A stretch of 64,000 bases of DNA from contig NC_086374.1 of the NCBI RefSeq assembly GCF_036588685.1, positions 89,212,059 to 89,276,058 on the forward strand, in the 5' to 3' direction. Both the position numbers and the translations under genes were made by a program. Under the pieces are notes generated by a model, which was not told where the DNA came from, searched no databases, and saw only the letters and a list, made by a program, of their open reading frames with translations. Position 1 is the first letter of the stretch; every line of letters begins with the position of its first letter. Shown in pieces: positions 36,601 to 51,600 of the stretch. The stretch comes from Mytilus trossulus. Taxonomy: Eukaryota; Mollusca; Bivalvia; Mytilida; Mytilidae.

Positions 36601-39600
36601 ATTCATATTATCGGCTTTCAGCATTCCTTATAAAGGGTAATCCAGAAAAGGCTCCGAACGCAAACATTTGATAAAGTGAAATTCCACGGTTTAAAATAAG
36701 AGCAATGTAATACAAATATGATTCAACGCAACACAACTAAATAACTGTTGAGTTAAAGCCTTCAAAGTTTAACCACTTTGTTAAAACAGAGAGTTTCAGC
36801 TTTAAACACATAAGGATATGTTTTACTGTTGTCCTTGATAAGACATTTCCCGATCAAAATTCATTAAAATTTGGATTAAGATCCTATATAAAAAAGAAGA
36901 TGTGGTATTATTGCCAATGAGACAACTATCCACAAAAGACCAAAATGACACAGACATTAACAACTACATTACTTTAATCACAACAATCAGGTATTATCAT
37001 GAAAAGTTCCGAATATCTTTTTCTCAATCCGAATCTGATCCCAATTGTATCTTTTGTTTGGGTAAAAACGATTCTGACTCATATTTCTACTTTTTCACTA
37101 TTTAAAATATGTTCAAACAGCCCCCCCCCCCCTTTTAAAAAATACATCAAGGATGAGAGAGTGTTCAGTAAGTGAACCAAAACAGCACATTGAAACAATT
37201 TTAAAATAAAACAGCAGAAACCGTCGACGACATAGTGGTATTGCGTTTTATTTTCAATATAACTAAATGACAGTTGTTTCGTGAGTTGTCAATGGAAATT
37301 ACTCGGGTGTTTGCTAGTTATGAGGAGGCATATCTTAAAGAGGCACTCACTGTCAAATTCATGTTCACCGATTCTAATCAAATTTTCATACCATGTGGTT
37401 TACACTAGTAACATTGGGGCCCTTTATAGCTTGTTGTTCGGTGTGAGACAAGGCTCCGTGTTGTAGGCCGTTCATTGACATATACTGGTTTACTTTTTTA
37501 AAATTGTTATTTGGATGGAGAGCTGTCTCATTTGCACTCACACCACATCTTCCTATATCTATTAAAAGTCGAAATAAAACAATAAACAAGGCACAAGCAT
37601 GACAATACGTAGCTTCGTTTCGTGTGTATTTGAGTCTAGACGCCAACTAATTATTAATCGAGGTGACCTCTATAGTAATCCGATGACCATATAAGCGATA
37701 TAAACATAAATATAGATATAAATAGATTAAGCAAACACGTGCTGTAGAATTATTGTAGGTCTATTTAATTTCATATTACAGATAAAAAGAAAGTTAATTA
37801 TTGTTTTTACCTGTATTAAAATGTTTATTTGTGGATCGAATCAGTCAATCAAATAATTTACTTTTATTTCACTTTCAATGTTGACATTCTCTTCCTTTAA
37901 ATAACTTTACACATACAATTCACGTGTTATCCATCTCAATAAGGGGTTAAATTGAAGTTCAGATGAATACGGATTCAATGAGGACGAATTATTCACTTGC
38001 AAGTGAATAATTCATTATCAATGTTTTTTGCTTATGTTGACATAATTGAACCTTAATGGCTCCTAAAAAGTAATTATTATTTCACTATTTGTATTTCATT
38101 ACTGATTAAGCAAAAAAAAATATTAGGTTTTTCATCTATCTAGTGCCCCTTTAAGAGCAATACATGATATAAGAGGGCGAACAAATCAAATTTGACAATT
38201 TTTTGTTTAAAAAGTGGCATATCACCATACCAGGGAAAGTGACGCCACCAAAATTCAACATGATCTGTGATTGGTGGTGATAAGCAATTTTTTGTTGTTG
38301 TCTGCACTTTGGTCGGGCTGTTTGTGACATATTTCTCTTTGACAAATTCCCCATTTGCATTCTCAATTTTATTAAATTTCATAATAATTGGTAGAGGCCA
38401 AGTTAAGTTATAAGGTAGAAACGATATAGTCACCCATTTTTCATTTACAAAGGGACATGACTGTCGAAGGGTGAAGGTGGTGCTACCCAAATTTAATCTT
38501 GCCAAGCTGGTCTGTGTTTTCTGGTGATAAGCATCGTTTATAAGTTGCAAAACATTTGGTTGAGGCAAACTTAATAAGTTAAACAGAAACCAATGTTGGG
38601 TCTAAAAATGCCTGTACCAAGTCAGGAATATGACAAATGTTGTCCATTCGTTTGATGTGTTTGAGCTTCTGGTATTTTCCTTTGATTAGGGACATTACTT
38701 TTTAAATTTTACTCGGAGTTCAGTACTTTTTAGATTTTACATTCGCTTTGACGGTCGAATGAATGCACAGACGGACAAGGATAAACCTCATTGATCTATT
38801 CGCCTAACGACAGGGCTTACAAATAATTATTACGACAATGACTGAAGTGATTGAATAATAAGTCTGTACAGTATTTGAATGTTTTTATTACGAACATATA
38901 CATAATAAGCTAATGTCATTGATATTGTATCAATTCAACATGAAACTTTATAAAGAAATGCGTAATTCTGTTTATTCGCAACAAGTAACATGTTATTATT
39001 TCGATCGAAGCATAGAGTCTGTGGGTTTCTAAGACCATCTTTCTCTGACAACAATAATTGATGATTGTTTTCATCTGATGAAATTACGACGACATTGTTA
39101 GATTCATAACCCGATACATAAACACGCCCGTAGTTGTCCATTGTAATACCACGTGGCTGTCTAAGATATTGTGGAAGTTCTACTTGCCATTCAACGCCTC
39201 CTTGAAGATCACAACATGTTACTGAATTATTTCCGTTTATGAAATAAAGTTTATCAGACCATATTGCAATGCTGCTAAAATGAGGCAATGGACCGTTATC
39301 TAATTTCGTAATAGAGTTGTCTTCTAACTTTAGAACAGACAGCCCATCTGCGCGACCATTACAGAACAATTTTCCATCTTTGTGTACTATTCCATAAATA
39401 TTTGTCCCAAAACTCATCGATCTCTCAGTTTGTTTTTTGCTTTTCATATTGATAAACGTAATGCATGGGTTGTATTTCCCAGTAGTTAAGACAAGTTCTT
39501 GGGTTTCCTCGATATAGTGTTAAGGAGATGTACACATTTTTGTATCCAGTGTTAAATCTAAAGTACCGTCGGTTTCGAAGATATGAATTTTATCACTTCC

Positions 39601-42600
39601 ATAGCAAGAAAAAATCATTTTACCATCAGGTAGTAAGGAGCAACCATTTACATCATTTCCAAGTGTTTTCACGGTCTGTCTTAAAGTAAGTCTGATATCC
39701 TCAATTGTAGGAACATGTGTAATATGCATCAGTATCTGTGCTTGTTTGTTCTTCCTGTTTGTCAATGTTGTATCACTTGACCTGGTATCCAGTATTATGG
39801 TTCCGATATTCTTGATTTGGGTAGGTAAAATCTCAACATCTTTTCCGTTTTTCCAAGATATGGATACATGGTTCATTTCATCTCCCTTTATTAAAGATTC
39901 TAGAAATTGTTCGTTGTTCCTGACATCTCGTTGGAAGTGTTTCAAAGCTAAGAATGTCTGCAGGTCTGAAGCATGCTGTTTTATCTTATCAAAAGTAGTT
40001 TGGCTTTCTGAAATCTTTCTTTCATTCTCTTGTATGGCTGATATTATGTCTTTAATTTTTGTGCTTTCTGTTTCCTCAGCGGCATACAACTCTTTTATCA
40101 GACTTTCCTGTAACTTATCTAGATGATTGTCAATCAAACTTCGTGTCTTCTGAACTTCTTTTTCTATTTTTGCCCTATTCTCCATCAGACTTTTCATGTT
40201 TTCTTGCCGATCTTTTCTTATTCGCTGCAAATTTTCGGAAAGTTCTGCCAGTATTTGTTCTATCTCCAAGAATGCATTTGATGATTTAACATTTTTGATG
40301 ACGTCATCTATTACATCTATCTCTTTACATTCGTTATGGTTTTCAGTAACACATCGTCTGCAGCATGGGGTATCATGCTTCTTACAAAATATAACGTATT
40401 TGTCATCGTGTTTTGAACATGTTTGGGTAGTTTCCAATATACTTGAAGGCAATTTCTGGTACTCGGAGATTAGAACAGTACCATGGTTTCGGGACCCTTT
40501 TGAAGCTGCATGATGGTCTTTACATTCTTCACAAAGTCCTTCGTCACATTCTGAACACCAGACCACTGAGGGTTTGTTGATGTTACGGTACTCACATACA
40601 CCACAAACAGTCAATTTACTCGACATACTACAAAATAAATAAAATTAAAAAAAAATGTTTGCTTTCATTTAAATTTTTTTAAGTTTAAGTTTAACTCAAT
40701 TTAGGTAAAAAAAATAATCTTCAAATATTTATCTATGAAATATTTTTTTTGATTTAATAAAAAATCAATGGATAAATAGATATATTCGTTTTTTGTTGTC
40801 TATAACAGGACAGAATAACTTCTACTTTGAATTCTTGCAAATCTTATATATATAAAGAATATATTTGAAATAATATTGGCGCATGTCATATTATTATATG
40901 CTAGATTTATGTACAAAAGGGGCAACAAATGACATTTTCGGAGTCTCACATTTCCTGTTAGACTTATAATACATATTTCCTGTAAAACTGCATACTAGAA
41001 ACTTTATAGGAAGGGCTTAGATTTATCATTTTTGAAAAAAACCGCCTTGAATATCTTAGAAGATTGTGATTTCCTTCTTACTGACAGTACCCATAAAAAG
41101 AAGCAGATAAATTCGAAATAGAGCCAAAAAGGCTATGTTTGCATGCTAAATCTGCAACATTAATTTTTCACGGAAAACCGTACTTTGTCAAGTCTTTTTA
41201 AATACTAATACTAATACTAATACTTGTGATACAGTAATTAGGGGTATTATTTAGTCCGTACCCATTGGCACGTGATATTTGTTCCACCTAACAGAAGTTC
41301 CAGTGGAAACTTTATTATAAACAATGTCATAATACCTGTACCTGTTGGAACAAATATTCTATACTATTTATTCCGTGGTGTAAATTTGATCATATTTGTC
41401 AATTTCTCAAAATGAACTTTATATAAGCAAAACGAAAACGAAAGTAGAATTCAAAATCTTTGATATTTGATTTGCAAGTCTTATATATGATATTTAGAAT
41501 AAAAATCACAAGTTGATTCAGTATGTTAGAAAAGAATGAATTCAATGTTAAGAATGTCATTGTTAATGCTACAAACCTATTTATAACTGAGATAAAGTAA
41601 ATGCCGCTCCGCTCAGACAAGGCAGGTATTTGTTCACGTGACCAATAAATACTTCCTATTCAAAAAGTGTAGTATCGCGGTAAAATACAAAACTATTATT
41701 TTATTCGTGATTATTGTCTCTTCTTCTACGAGTAAACACTTAACTCTTTTCGATTAGGACGGTTTCCCTCTTTTTCGACATTTATATGATTTTTAAAAAT
41801 CTAAATTTCGATAATGTTCAATGTACAATATATATTTGTATACGCTCTTACAATGATAGTAGTATATATGATGCCCGTCTATTCTTTAAAATGATCATAC
41901 ACATTGGTCGGGCAGGAACTGCGTCTGGAGCAACTACAATCATTTGTGTTATTTTGGTAGGTTGTTTCATCTAATGCACACTTTCCTGCATTTACTCGAT
42001 CCCTGATAGGTCAACATAATAATGGCCGATTCAGTAAATAAGACAATAACGTAATTGAAAACAAACAAATAGCAATTTTCACCAGTGCATTGTTTTGCCT
42101 GGGTGTTTTTTTATTACGTAAGAATTATTGAAAGCACTTTTTATGTCAATCAATATTGTTGGTAAAAAATAAAATACGTCTGCAACATGAAGTACAAATA
42201 AGAGGAGTTGAAATTTAAACTAGATAATGTACATAACACTGCAGCGGTCATACTAAATTAAATTAAGATTTTGGTTGTAGAAATGAACCATTTTCATTTT
42301 GATAAGGCATATATAGTATTCAATAACTAGAGAAATGTTGAACACAGTGATGCCAACTAACGTTCAACTAATTTGTTTTACAGTGGATGGTTGTTGGGGA
42401 TCATGGAGTTATTGGTCTTCCTGTTCTGTGTCATGTGGTCACGGAACGACTAGTCGAACACGTGAATGTAATAATCCTTTACCATCCTATGGTGGTCAGT
42501 CATGTGATGGAAGTGACACCGAGACAATGGATTGTTTTACACAGAATTGTGGAGGTAAGATTCTGTCACTTCTGTGGCAATCCAGCATTTCGAAAGACGT

Positions 42601-45600
42601 TTTGTCAATATATGGTCATAAAACAAATATATTTAGCTCTGACAAGTATTTAATTTTAGAGGCACATTATGTTCAAATCTCATTAATCAATTTGAAATTA
42701 ATAAGCAATGACAGAACAACATACTTGATGATAGTCATCTAAATTAAAATAAATCTTAAACACATTACATTTTATTCTAAATACTAGTTTTTTAATCTGG
42801 AATGCTCATTCATGAAACATTTTCGAACTAATGCTGTATAAATAATTATACGAACAAGACACTATATGATGGCACGGGACCTACGATTTCATACGCCATG
42901 TCATAAAAAGAAAAAGACAAACAAACAAATAATAGTACACACGACACACCATAGAAATCTAAAGACTAAGCAACACGAACCCCACCACAAACTGGGGGGA
43001 TCTCAGATGCTCCGGAAGGTTGTGCAGATCTTGCTCCATATTTCACACTTGTTTTATATTATAACATTCTGGTAAATTATGTAATGCGGTTGGTCACATT
43101 CAGGAAATGGCAACGGGATTGTAGTAACGACATAAAGAATATATGTCCGATATCGTATGTGAAACGGATATTCCTTAACAGTCAACCAACTCGTGACGGC
43201 TCATTCAAATTTACGAAATGTCATTCCAAGCATTCAACCAGATACTACCTTTATACAGCATCGATAGAAAATGCGTACAAAAGAACCTAACCTGTTTTTA
43301 CCAACGTTTTACATGGACATAAGTGAATATAAAATGTGAAGCTTCAATTGACAGGTCAGTAGTAAGTGGTACCTATGGAAGTTGTATAAGGAATAGGTTA
43401 CTTGATTGTAAATGATAGAGATCCAAAATACGACCACTCATTGTTGTTATGTAACTTAAATCCACCAAAAAATTTTTAATAGATCCATTTATAGATATTT
43501 TCCAAAATATTTACTATACATGTGTGTGTCCCATTTTTCAGTGGTGGCTTACTATAAAATAACAAAACCAAAACATTTCGACAATCATCTCGTTAAAAAC
43601 TTAACATAATATTTACAGTTGATGGGTGCTGGGGATCATGGAGTGAATGGTCAGGTTGTTCTGCCACATGCGGTCAAGGACACATGACGAAATGGCGTGA
43701 ATGTAATAATCCGATGCCAGAGTATGGTGGTCATAATTGTGATGGTGATACTGTTGAAACGGCGGACTGTAACATAAAGCATTGTGAAGGTAAGGAATTA
43801 TTAGGTGTAATTGTAAATGTTCCTTGTTAAAACACCAAAACGTCATATGCTTTTTTGCCTATAGGACAGAGTTGTAAACAATTCGAGTATTATAACCCTA
43901 TAGTAATTCATCAAAGGCCCCGACGTACATCTGTATTTGACAACAATTTAAACAAACAAAAAAGATAGTAAAGATCTTGCATGAAGTTGAGGACACATTA
44001 ATGATAAAAATATTTATATCAATTTTCCCATTTCAAACATTCCATTTCATGTAGTCAAATTCCATCACTACCTGTATCTAGCGCGTTTATTTCCTATCTT
44101 ATAATGTGATCTTGAACTTATTCTTGTATGAAGGGGCACCAATTTCAAGGATGCATTGCTGCTAGTCACAAGTAGCCGTAGGTATGAACTCAATGAACAG
44201 GGAAGATGATCAACATTCAAATTCAGTTCCACAAAAATGGTACTATTGCACAGCTTGCATAAGTTTAAAATATTACTTCCTATATAAAAATGAAGTAAAT
44301 ATTAAGTAAGTATAGTTACATGTCGGATAATACATGCGCATAAAAAGTAGTATTACATTGTATGAATGCATGATGACCTGAAACATTTCTCCTTATTATG
44401 AATACATCTGTATTATATTTCAGTGAATGGTGGATGGGGTTCTTGGGGATCTTGGTGTGACTGTAGTGTGACATGTGGTGGAGGTATTATGAGCAGAAAA
44501 CGCGATTGTAACAATCCAGTACAAGGATATGGTGGTTATGGATGCCAGGGAGATGGGGAGGAAACACATACTTGCAACGAAGGATATTGTATGGGTGAGT
44601 TAATGAATCATAGTTGAAGAGATTACATTGTTCAGATATTTGCCAAGGAAATTAATGCACTTTCAGGTTAAAGTGTTTCATCAATAATATACAAAGTCTG
44701 GTAGGATCATTAATAAAATGATTAACACTTATATCTACAGTTGGTCAACATTTTACTGATTACATTGTTATATAAAACCCTTATCAAATGGAAAAATCAA
44801 AATTATAAACACAATAAAGAAAAACATAGTCTTTATTTGGTACAGGCATTTAATTATATGGAAAATTAATTTTTGGTTAAATTTCAAAATTTTTTCATCT
44901 AATTGACTGACATATTGTATTCGTACGATTGTAACGTTTTTGTCTTCTTTAGTGACCGAATCTAACGCACTAAATTGTGGAAGTGCTACTTACTATTTTC
45001 ATTTGGAATAAATAGATAGATAAGTTATATTATCTCCCTGTCTTCCATTTGTAAAAATGGAGAAAATTATTTGAACAAAAGATTAAAAAACCTGTTTCAT
45101 ATAAGATCCAAAAAAAGTAAATTTTGTTTTTCGATTTTTTTTTTTTTTAAGTTTTGTTACTCTATCTTATCCTTTAGGAGCTTTTCAGAAAGAATGAAAA
45201 GATGAACATAACTCTTCAATTGGTCGACATTCCACTGCTTGCTCCTACAGTAATAGTTTTATTGATTGGTGGTTGCTGTTAACAAAGGATTATCCCAGAA
45301 GTTCTGGAAGGGGTTAGGGTAGGGGAGGTGTCTTATATTTTTTATTTTCAATCATGTCAAACACGTCATCATTGCTTTAATGTCATATAATAAAATATAT
45401 TATAGTTGATGGAGGATGGGGTTCGTGGGGGTCATGGTGTGCTTGCAGTGCTACATGTGGTGATGGTTATATGAGTAGGAAACGTATATGTAATAACCCG
45501 GAAGCATTGTATGGAGGTCATGTTTGTGACGGCAACACAGAGGAAGTACACCTATGCAATAATGGACATTGTCACGGTAAAATGATAAGTTTGAAGAAAA

Positions 45601-48600
45601 TACTTACGGGGTTGCAAACTCTTGGTTTAGTGAAAATTCAGGGTTTGCTGAAAATTTAAAGTAATTACTGTGGATTCATAATTATAAAAAAGAAGATGTG
45701 GTATGATTGCTAATGAGACAACTGTCCACAAGAGACCAAAATGACACAGACATTATCAACTATAGGTCACCACACGACCTTCAACAATGAACAAAGCCCA
45801 TACCACATAGTCAATTATAAAAGGCCCCGATATGACAATATAAAACAATTCAAACGAGAAAATTAACGGCCTTATTTATATAAAAGTTGGATACTTACTT
45901 TAGTGGATTTATTGGGTACAAGTAAACAACGAAATGAAATGTTTAACCAATAACAAATCTTCTATAGGCTTGTTTGCTGTGTTCGGCAAAACTACGAAAT
46001 CAAACAACCACGAAAACAATCGACGTTTTCCTTAATCCACGAAAAAATGGTTCTCACAAAAATAAATGAATCCTCAGTAATTTGACCTTCAGTTTAAGTG
46101 AATATAAATAGTTTATGAATTAACGAGTTAGACTTATCACCGGGTTAGAACATACATGAGAAACATGAAGAACATTTTATTTCTAATTAAGAGCCCACAA
46201 GGGACATATAGAGAATTCATAAAGGAAATGAACATTGATTAGCATAGATACACAATTACTATATAATTAGACTGAACTAAGCGCAAGGTTTGAAGTATAT
46301 GATAACAACCCTGAATGTTCTCTATGCATCTTTCGCCTATACTTTATGAAAGACAAATTAGATGTTGAGGTAAATGTTGACAATATAGCTTATGGCAAAT
46401 TCAAGAAACAACATCATTGTCTGCATAACATGTACTGAAATATATTGCAGCTGGTTTCATGTCCTCAAAAAAGAATACTAACATGACCACTAATGGCGAC
46501 ACATTTCAAAGGTGAAGTGTTTATTGACATTATTTCTTGAACTAAGAATAGAAGCAACACCATTGATATATATATGTAATGTGATACACTATATTACAGT
46601 TGATGGCGGATGGGGTTCTTGGGGGTCTTGGTGTGCTTGCAGTGCTACATGTGGAGATGGATATATGAGTAGGAAACGTATATGTAATAACCCGTCACCA
46701 GGCTATGGCGGTCATGAATGTAATGGAAACATAGAGGAATCAGCCTCCTGCAATAATGGACATTGTCACGGTAAAATTATTAGCTAAAAGAAAATACTTA
46801 CGGGGTGTAAAAACTCGTGGTTTAGTGGTTTATTGAAATCTCAGGGTTTAGTGTAAACATACTGACTTATATATATATATGTTAAACATGAAGTTAAGTT
46901 TTTCTCGATGAAATTTAATAATGGATCTAGAACACTCACAAGCGAGCTATCAGTTGACCTTGTAATGTCATAAATTAATATTAATAAATCTGGCACAGTT
47001 CAGTGGACTTTTGCATACATTTGTACTTGCCGACCATATAAAAGCACTTTCTTTAATTTTGTTGAGGCTTTGATGTCGTGTAACCAAAGTTTTCAGTTAC
47101 TTTTAATCAATATCTGAATTAGTTATCAAATTCAAAGAACACATTAACATTAACACAAAGACTAAATTTGTTTTTGTTTATCTGAAGTGTCCGTTGGAAA
47201 CGGTATACGAACGCTAGAAGTCAATCTTTGTGATGACAGAGGCACTCATTTTGATTGTTGTAGTCGTGAGAAAAGATTTCTGTGAATATTTCAAAGTTTT
47301 CTCGTAAATTAGAATACAAACCAAGTATGTTCGAAATAACCATGGAAAATATCTATGCTTAGATTAGCATAACAAGTTATTTTTCAAAAACATATTTTAG
47401 CAAGATTTTGACACCAATGTAAAGTAAAACGTTATGTTAGTGAATTTCAATCAGTTTTTCGTGATGTGCAATTTCTTTTTGTCTGCTAGTGTTCACCAAA
47501 TTTAAAATGAGAAATTGTGCACTTAAGTGTATATTGACAATCTAGTTAAAACCAAAATGAGAAACACCATCATTAACTTTATTAAATGTTATACATTGTA
47601 AAACATATTACAGTTGATGGTGGATGGGGCTCCTGGGGATCTTGGTGTGCTTGCAGTGTAACATGTGGTGATGGTTATATGAGCAGAAAACGCATATGTA
47701 ATAACCCCACACCAGGCTATGGCGGTCATGATTGTAATGGAAACATAGAGGAAACACACCCTTGTAATGAAGGACACTGTGGAGGTAAGAAAAATAGACA
47801 GCATTAGAAAATATGACAAATAACACATACTTTTGTTTCAATTTTATGAAGAACAAGAAATATGTAAAAAAAAAATCTTTTGCCTAACTGTCATATTCTA
47901 GAATGGAACCGAAGCGAAATCCATATCAAAACACTAGTATCTTAATTCTAAAATTTATGTTTCAATTTACGAGGATTTTGGAGCTGAAGTCAATGGTCAG
48001 AATATAGTAAATAATTTTAGTGTTGCACGATAAACTTAACGTGTATTTGTAAGTATAGAGTAAAATCACAAAAATACTGAACTCCGAGGAAAATTCAAAA
48101 CGGAAAGTCCCTAATCAAATGGCAAAATCAAAAGCTCTAATACATCAAAGGAAAGGATTACAACTGCCATATTCCTGACTTGGTACATGCATTTTCTTAT
48201 GTAGAAGATGATCGATTAAACATGGTTTTAAAACTAGCTAAGCCTTTCACTTGTATGACAGTTGCATCAAATTCCAAATTGATAAATTCAGGGCTTGTTA
48301 AATTGTTTGATTGTTGTGAAAGTATAAATATAAACCTTTTTAAAACCTTTCAGTTGACGGCGGCTGGGGAGCATGGTGTGAATGGTCGTCATGTTCAGCT
48401 TCATGTGGTAAAGGTACAACAAGACGATCTCGTAAATGTACCAATCCTACTCCATCTTACGGAGGACACACTTGTGGTAGTGATTCAGATCAGGTCATGG
48501 ATTGTTATGTCGAGACTTGCATACGTAAGTCAAGTTTATAATTTCATGTAAAAAATGTCGCTACTGAAAAAACAATTCTCCTTATATACCTACGTACACG

Positions 48601-51600
48601 GATATATACAACTACAGATCACCTTTCGGATTAGAAAAATGAGCAACACTTATTGCCTTAATGACACATATCTTTAATATTCTAAACCAACAAAAACACA
48701 TGACCGATCGAATTTTAGCTGAGGGCAAGAACTTCAAGACAGTAACATGGTTAACTGTGTTTATACATATATACATATTTGTTTTGATCTACGTTTATTT
48801 TTCTCATTTGCAAAGGGGTGAAAAATTTATAATTCGAATATTTAGATTATTTAAGGCTTTATAAAAATAAGGAGATGTTATATTATTGCCCTAAGAAAAA
48901 ACTATCAACCAAAGTTGAAATACATTGGAAGTAAGTAATTATAGACAACCGTGTTTATTTCTCATATTTTCCCCTTGATATGTTTATTTATATATTTGTA
49001 GCCGATTTAAGTTGCCCAGGAGGTGGTACACCACTTTTAGATTCCTATGGTGATATTCTGTTTTGTGGAGGATCGGAATCCTGTCAGAAATGTCCTTACG
49101 GTTATCAGTGTTATCCTGGCTCTGGTTCACAACGGTATTGCTGTCCATACAGTGATGATTATGTTAAAGACTACGGTATGTATCATACAATAACACAGTC
49201 ATAGTTGAACGTTACCATATTTGTTACAATTTATCAGTTTAACTACTTTAGTACTGGCATAAAAATACGAATATTTATTTATTTGATGTTGAACATACTT
49301 TAAATTATGATTCTTTGTCCAATTTTTAGTTTATACAGCTCTTCAATTTTCGAATAAGTTTTGAATTTTCGAATGTATAGCCTCTATCACTGAAGAGACA
49401 TGAATTGTCGAAATGCACATCTGATGCAGTAACATTGGTATTGTTTATGTTAACATTAATGCTCTCTAACTCCGTATTTTAGTTGGAGATATCTGCCGCG
49501 ATGAGATTTAGTTAAAAAAAAAAGGAATTAATTGAATTTTGCCCGTAATTTGAAGTAAAAACAATCGTTATTATAACATAAAGGGTTTCCTTCAAAGAGG
49601 TAAATAGTCTTACTCGTGATTTACTCACCTGTTTTAAAATGTATTTAATGTGACATTTTCACTGATTTTTAATGTCTTTGTTAATGAATCAATTCTCAAT
49701 ACTGAAAAAATGATTGGTCATTGATTATTGTTGCTAAAATGCAGATCTATTTTATATATTTTTCTTTTCATTTCAGATGTATGTAACATGGAACCGGATT
49801 CCGGAAATTGTCAGAATTCGTACTCTCGATACTTTTATTACAACAAACATACAGATACATGTGAATACATGGCATATGGTGGTTGTGGGGGTAATCTCAA
49901 TCGTTTTGATACTTTACAAGAATGTGAGAAGAGATGCAGAAATACTAAAACAACTAAAGATGGTAAGACATTCGTACCCTCATTCTTAGGAATTTGGAAA
50001 ATATATCTTTCAATATCCAACTAGTTGGAGTATAAGTTGTTTGTTTGTTAAAAGGTTAGAAGAAATGAGGAAAGCAATATTTTTCAACATCATTCGTAGT
50101 GTGTCGCCTGTAAGTCTGACTTGCGCTTCACTAACTTTACCCCCATTAAACGGGTTAGAAGATACTAAACGTTACGTGAAAAGAATTGTCAAGCAACTAT
50201 CCACCTTTTTATTTAGATTTCTAATTTCAAAATAGTATAGATATAGACTGTCACTTTTTTGATTGCTGTTATTATCATTTGAAGTCTGATATATATATTA
50301 TTTCACACTACTTACTGTAATATAAGTTTGCAGATATGTGAATATGATTCAATAAGTAATGATTCATGTTTGAAAAATACGTATTTTGTTCTTATTAGCA
50401 TTATCATCTCTTATAATATATTTCAGTATGTAAATTGCCCTGCAACACTGGGGATACTTCCGGTTCGTACTGTTTCTTTGAATACAGTGAATGGTACTAT
50501 GATGAATCATCCAATCAATGCAAGGCTTTCTCCTACAGCGGATGTGGAGGCAATCTAAACAGATTCCATGACAAGGTCACGTGTGAGAGTGTTTGTACAC
50601 GACAGTACGATACCAGCTATAGTGGGGATAGTGAGTATCAAATTGAATAGAATATACGTTAGAACCATCCGTATAGTTTTTAAATTGCTATTTGTATTCA
50701 GTAATATAGGGAAAGGATAAGCATAAAATAAAATATATTATTCAGCTATACCAATCTGGTATGAAGGTCGAAATTTAGATTACATTACATTTGACCTTGA
50801 CTTTTATTTGATCACTCAGATAGCATCGAAAACAACACAGAAAAGAAAAGAACGGGTTAACAAAAAGACAGAGAATGACGTGGTGCTAAATAAAGATAGG
50901 AAGAACATAGAAAAAGTCCACCACTAAAATAAATGCATACCCCTCTAGACTCTCATGATAGTGAACACATTTTAAATTCATTTATTGGAGTTTGCATGAA
51001 TACGATTGTTTTTTCTCTCTCTGTTAAACGAGTGTACAAAACACATATTGACATGTTTTGCATTCTGACATTTACAGGACCATTTGTACTGCGACATATA
51101 AATATCAATACTATTATTATTATGAATAGTATTGTATCAGAAGTATATACATAATAACTATTTCTTCAATTATCCAGAATGCAACCTTCCAAAGGATGCT
51201 GGATATGGGAAGTTCCATGTGAAAGAGTTTTACTATAACAAGGCAACAGATTCGTGCGAGGCTTTATGGTTCAAAGGAACAGGTGGCAATGACAACAGAT
51301 TCTACGATTACTACACGTGTGAGGCAGCATGTAAACTGAATCCAATAGATCCGAACGGTATGTATTTATAACAACTTAACATATTGTAATGTAACTGAAT
51401 CCCAAAGATCCAAACGGTATGTATTTATAAAACTATGTGTTGTCTATTGGTAATAATGACAACAATTTGAACTCACTGATTCCTCGTTAATCACGTGACA
51501 ATAAAACAAAAACTATAGTTAACTTATATTAAAGTAAATGTTTTTGGATGACAATTTCAAAACCAAAGACCACAATTTAGTTCTTATTCATAGATCTTGG

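Noticed and set aside
38140..38568. Minus-strand frame of 142 codons downstream of the TRIM-like gene
   Set aside because: It runs into the inverted-repeat end at 38142 and contains a stretch I associate with a common bivalve repeat ('aataaaattgagaatgcaaa'). It has no domain, no splice logic and an overlapping alternative frame.
39746..40513. Plus-strand frames of 76-126 codons
   Set aside because: They are antisense shadows of the TRIM-like gene, hydrophobic-biased and without domain character.
41786..41974. Short hydrophobic frame in intron 4 of the papilin-like gene, considered as an extra exon
   Set aside because: It has no acceptor and donor in the required phase and no Cys or TSP1/Kunitz motif.
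43084..43290. 68-codon frame in intron 5
   Set aside because: It is antisense to the end of the RT family and therefore a retroelement relic.
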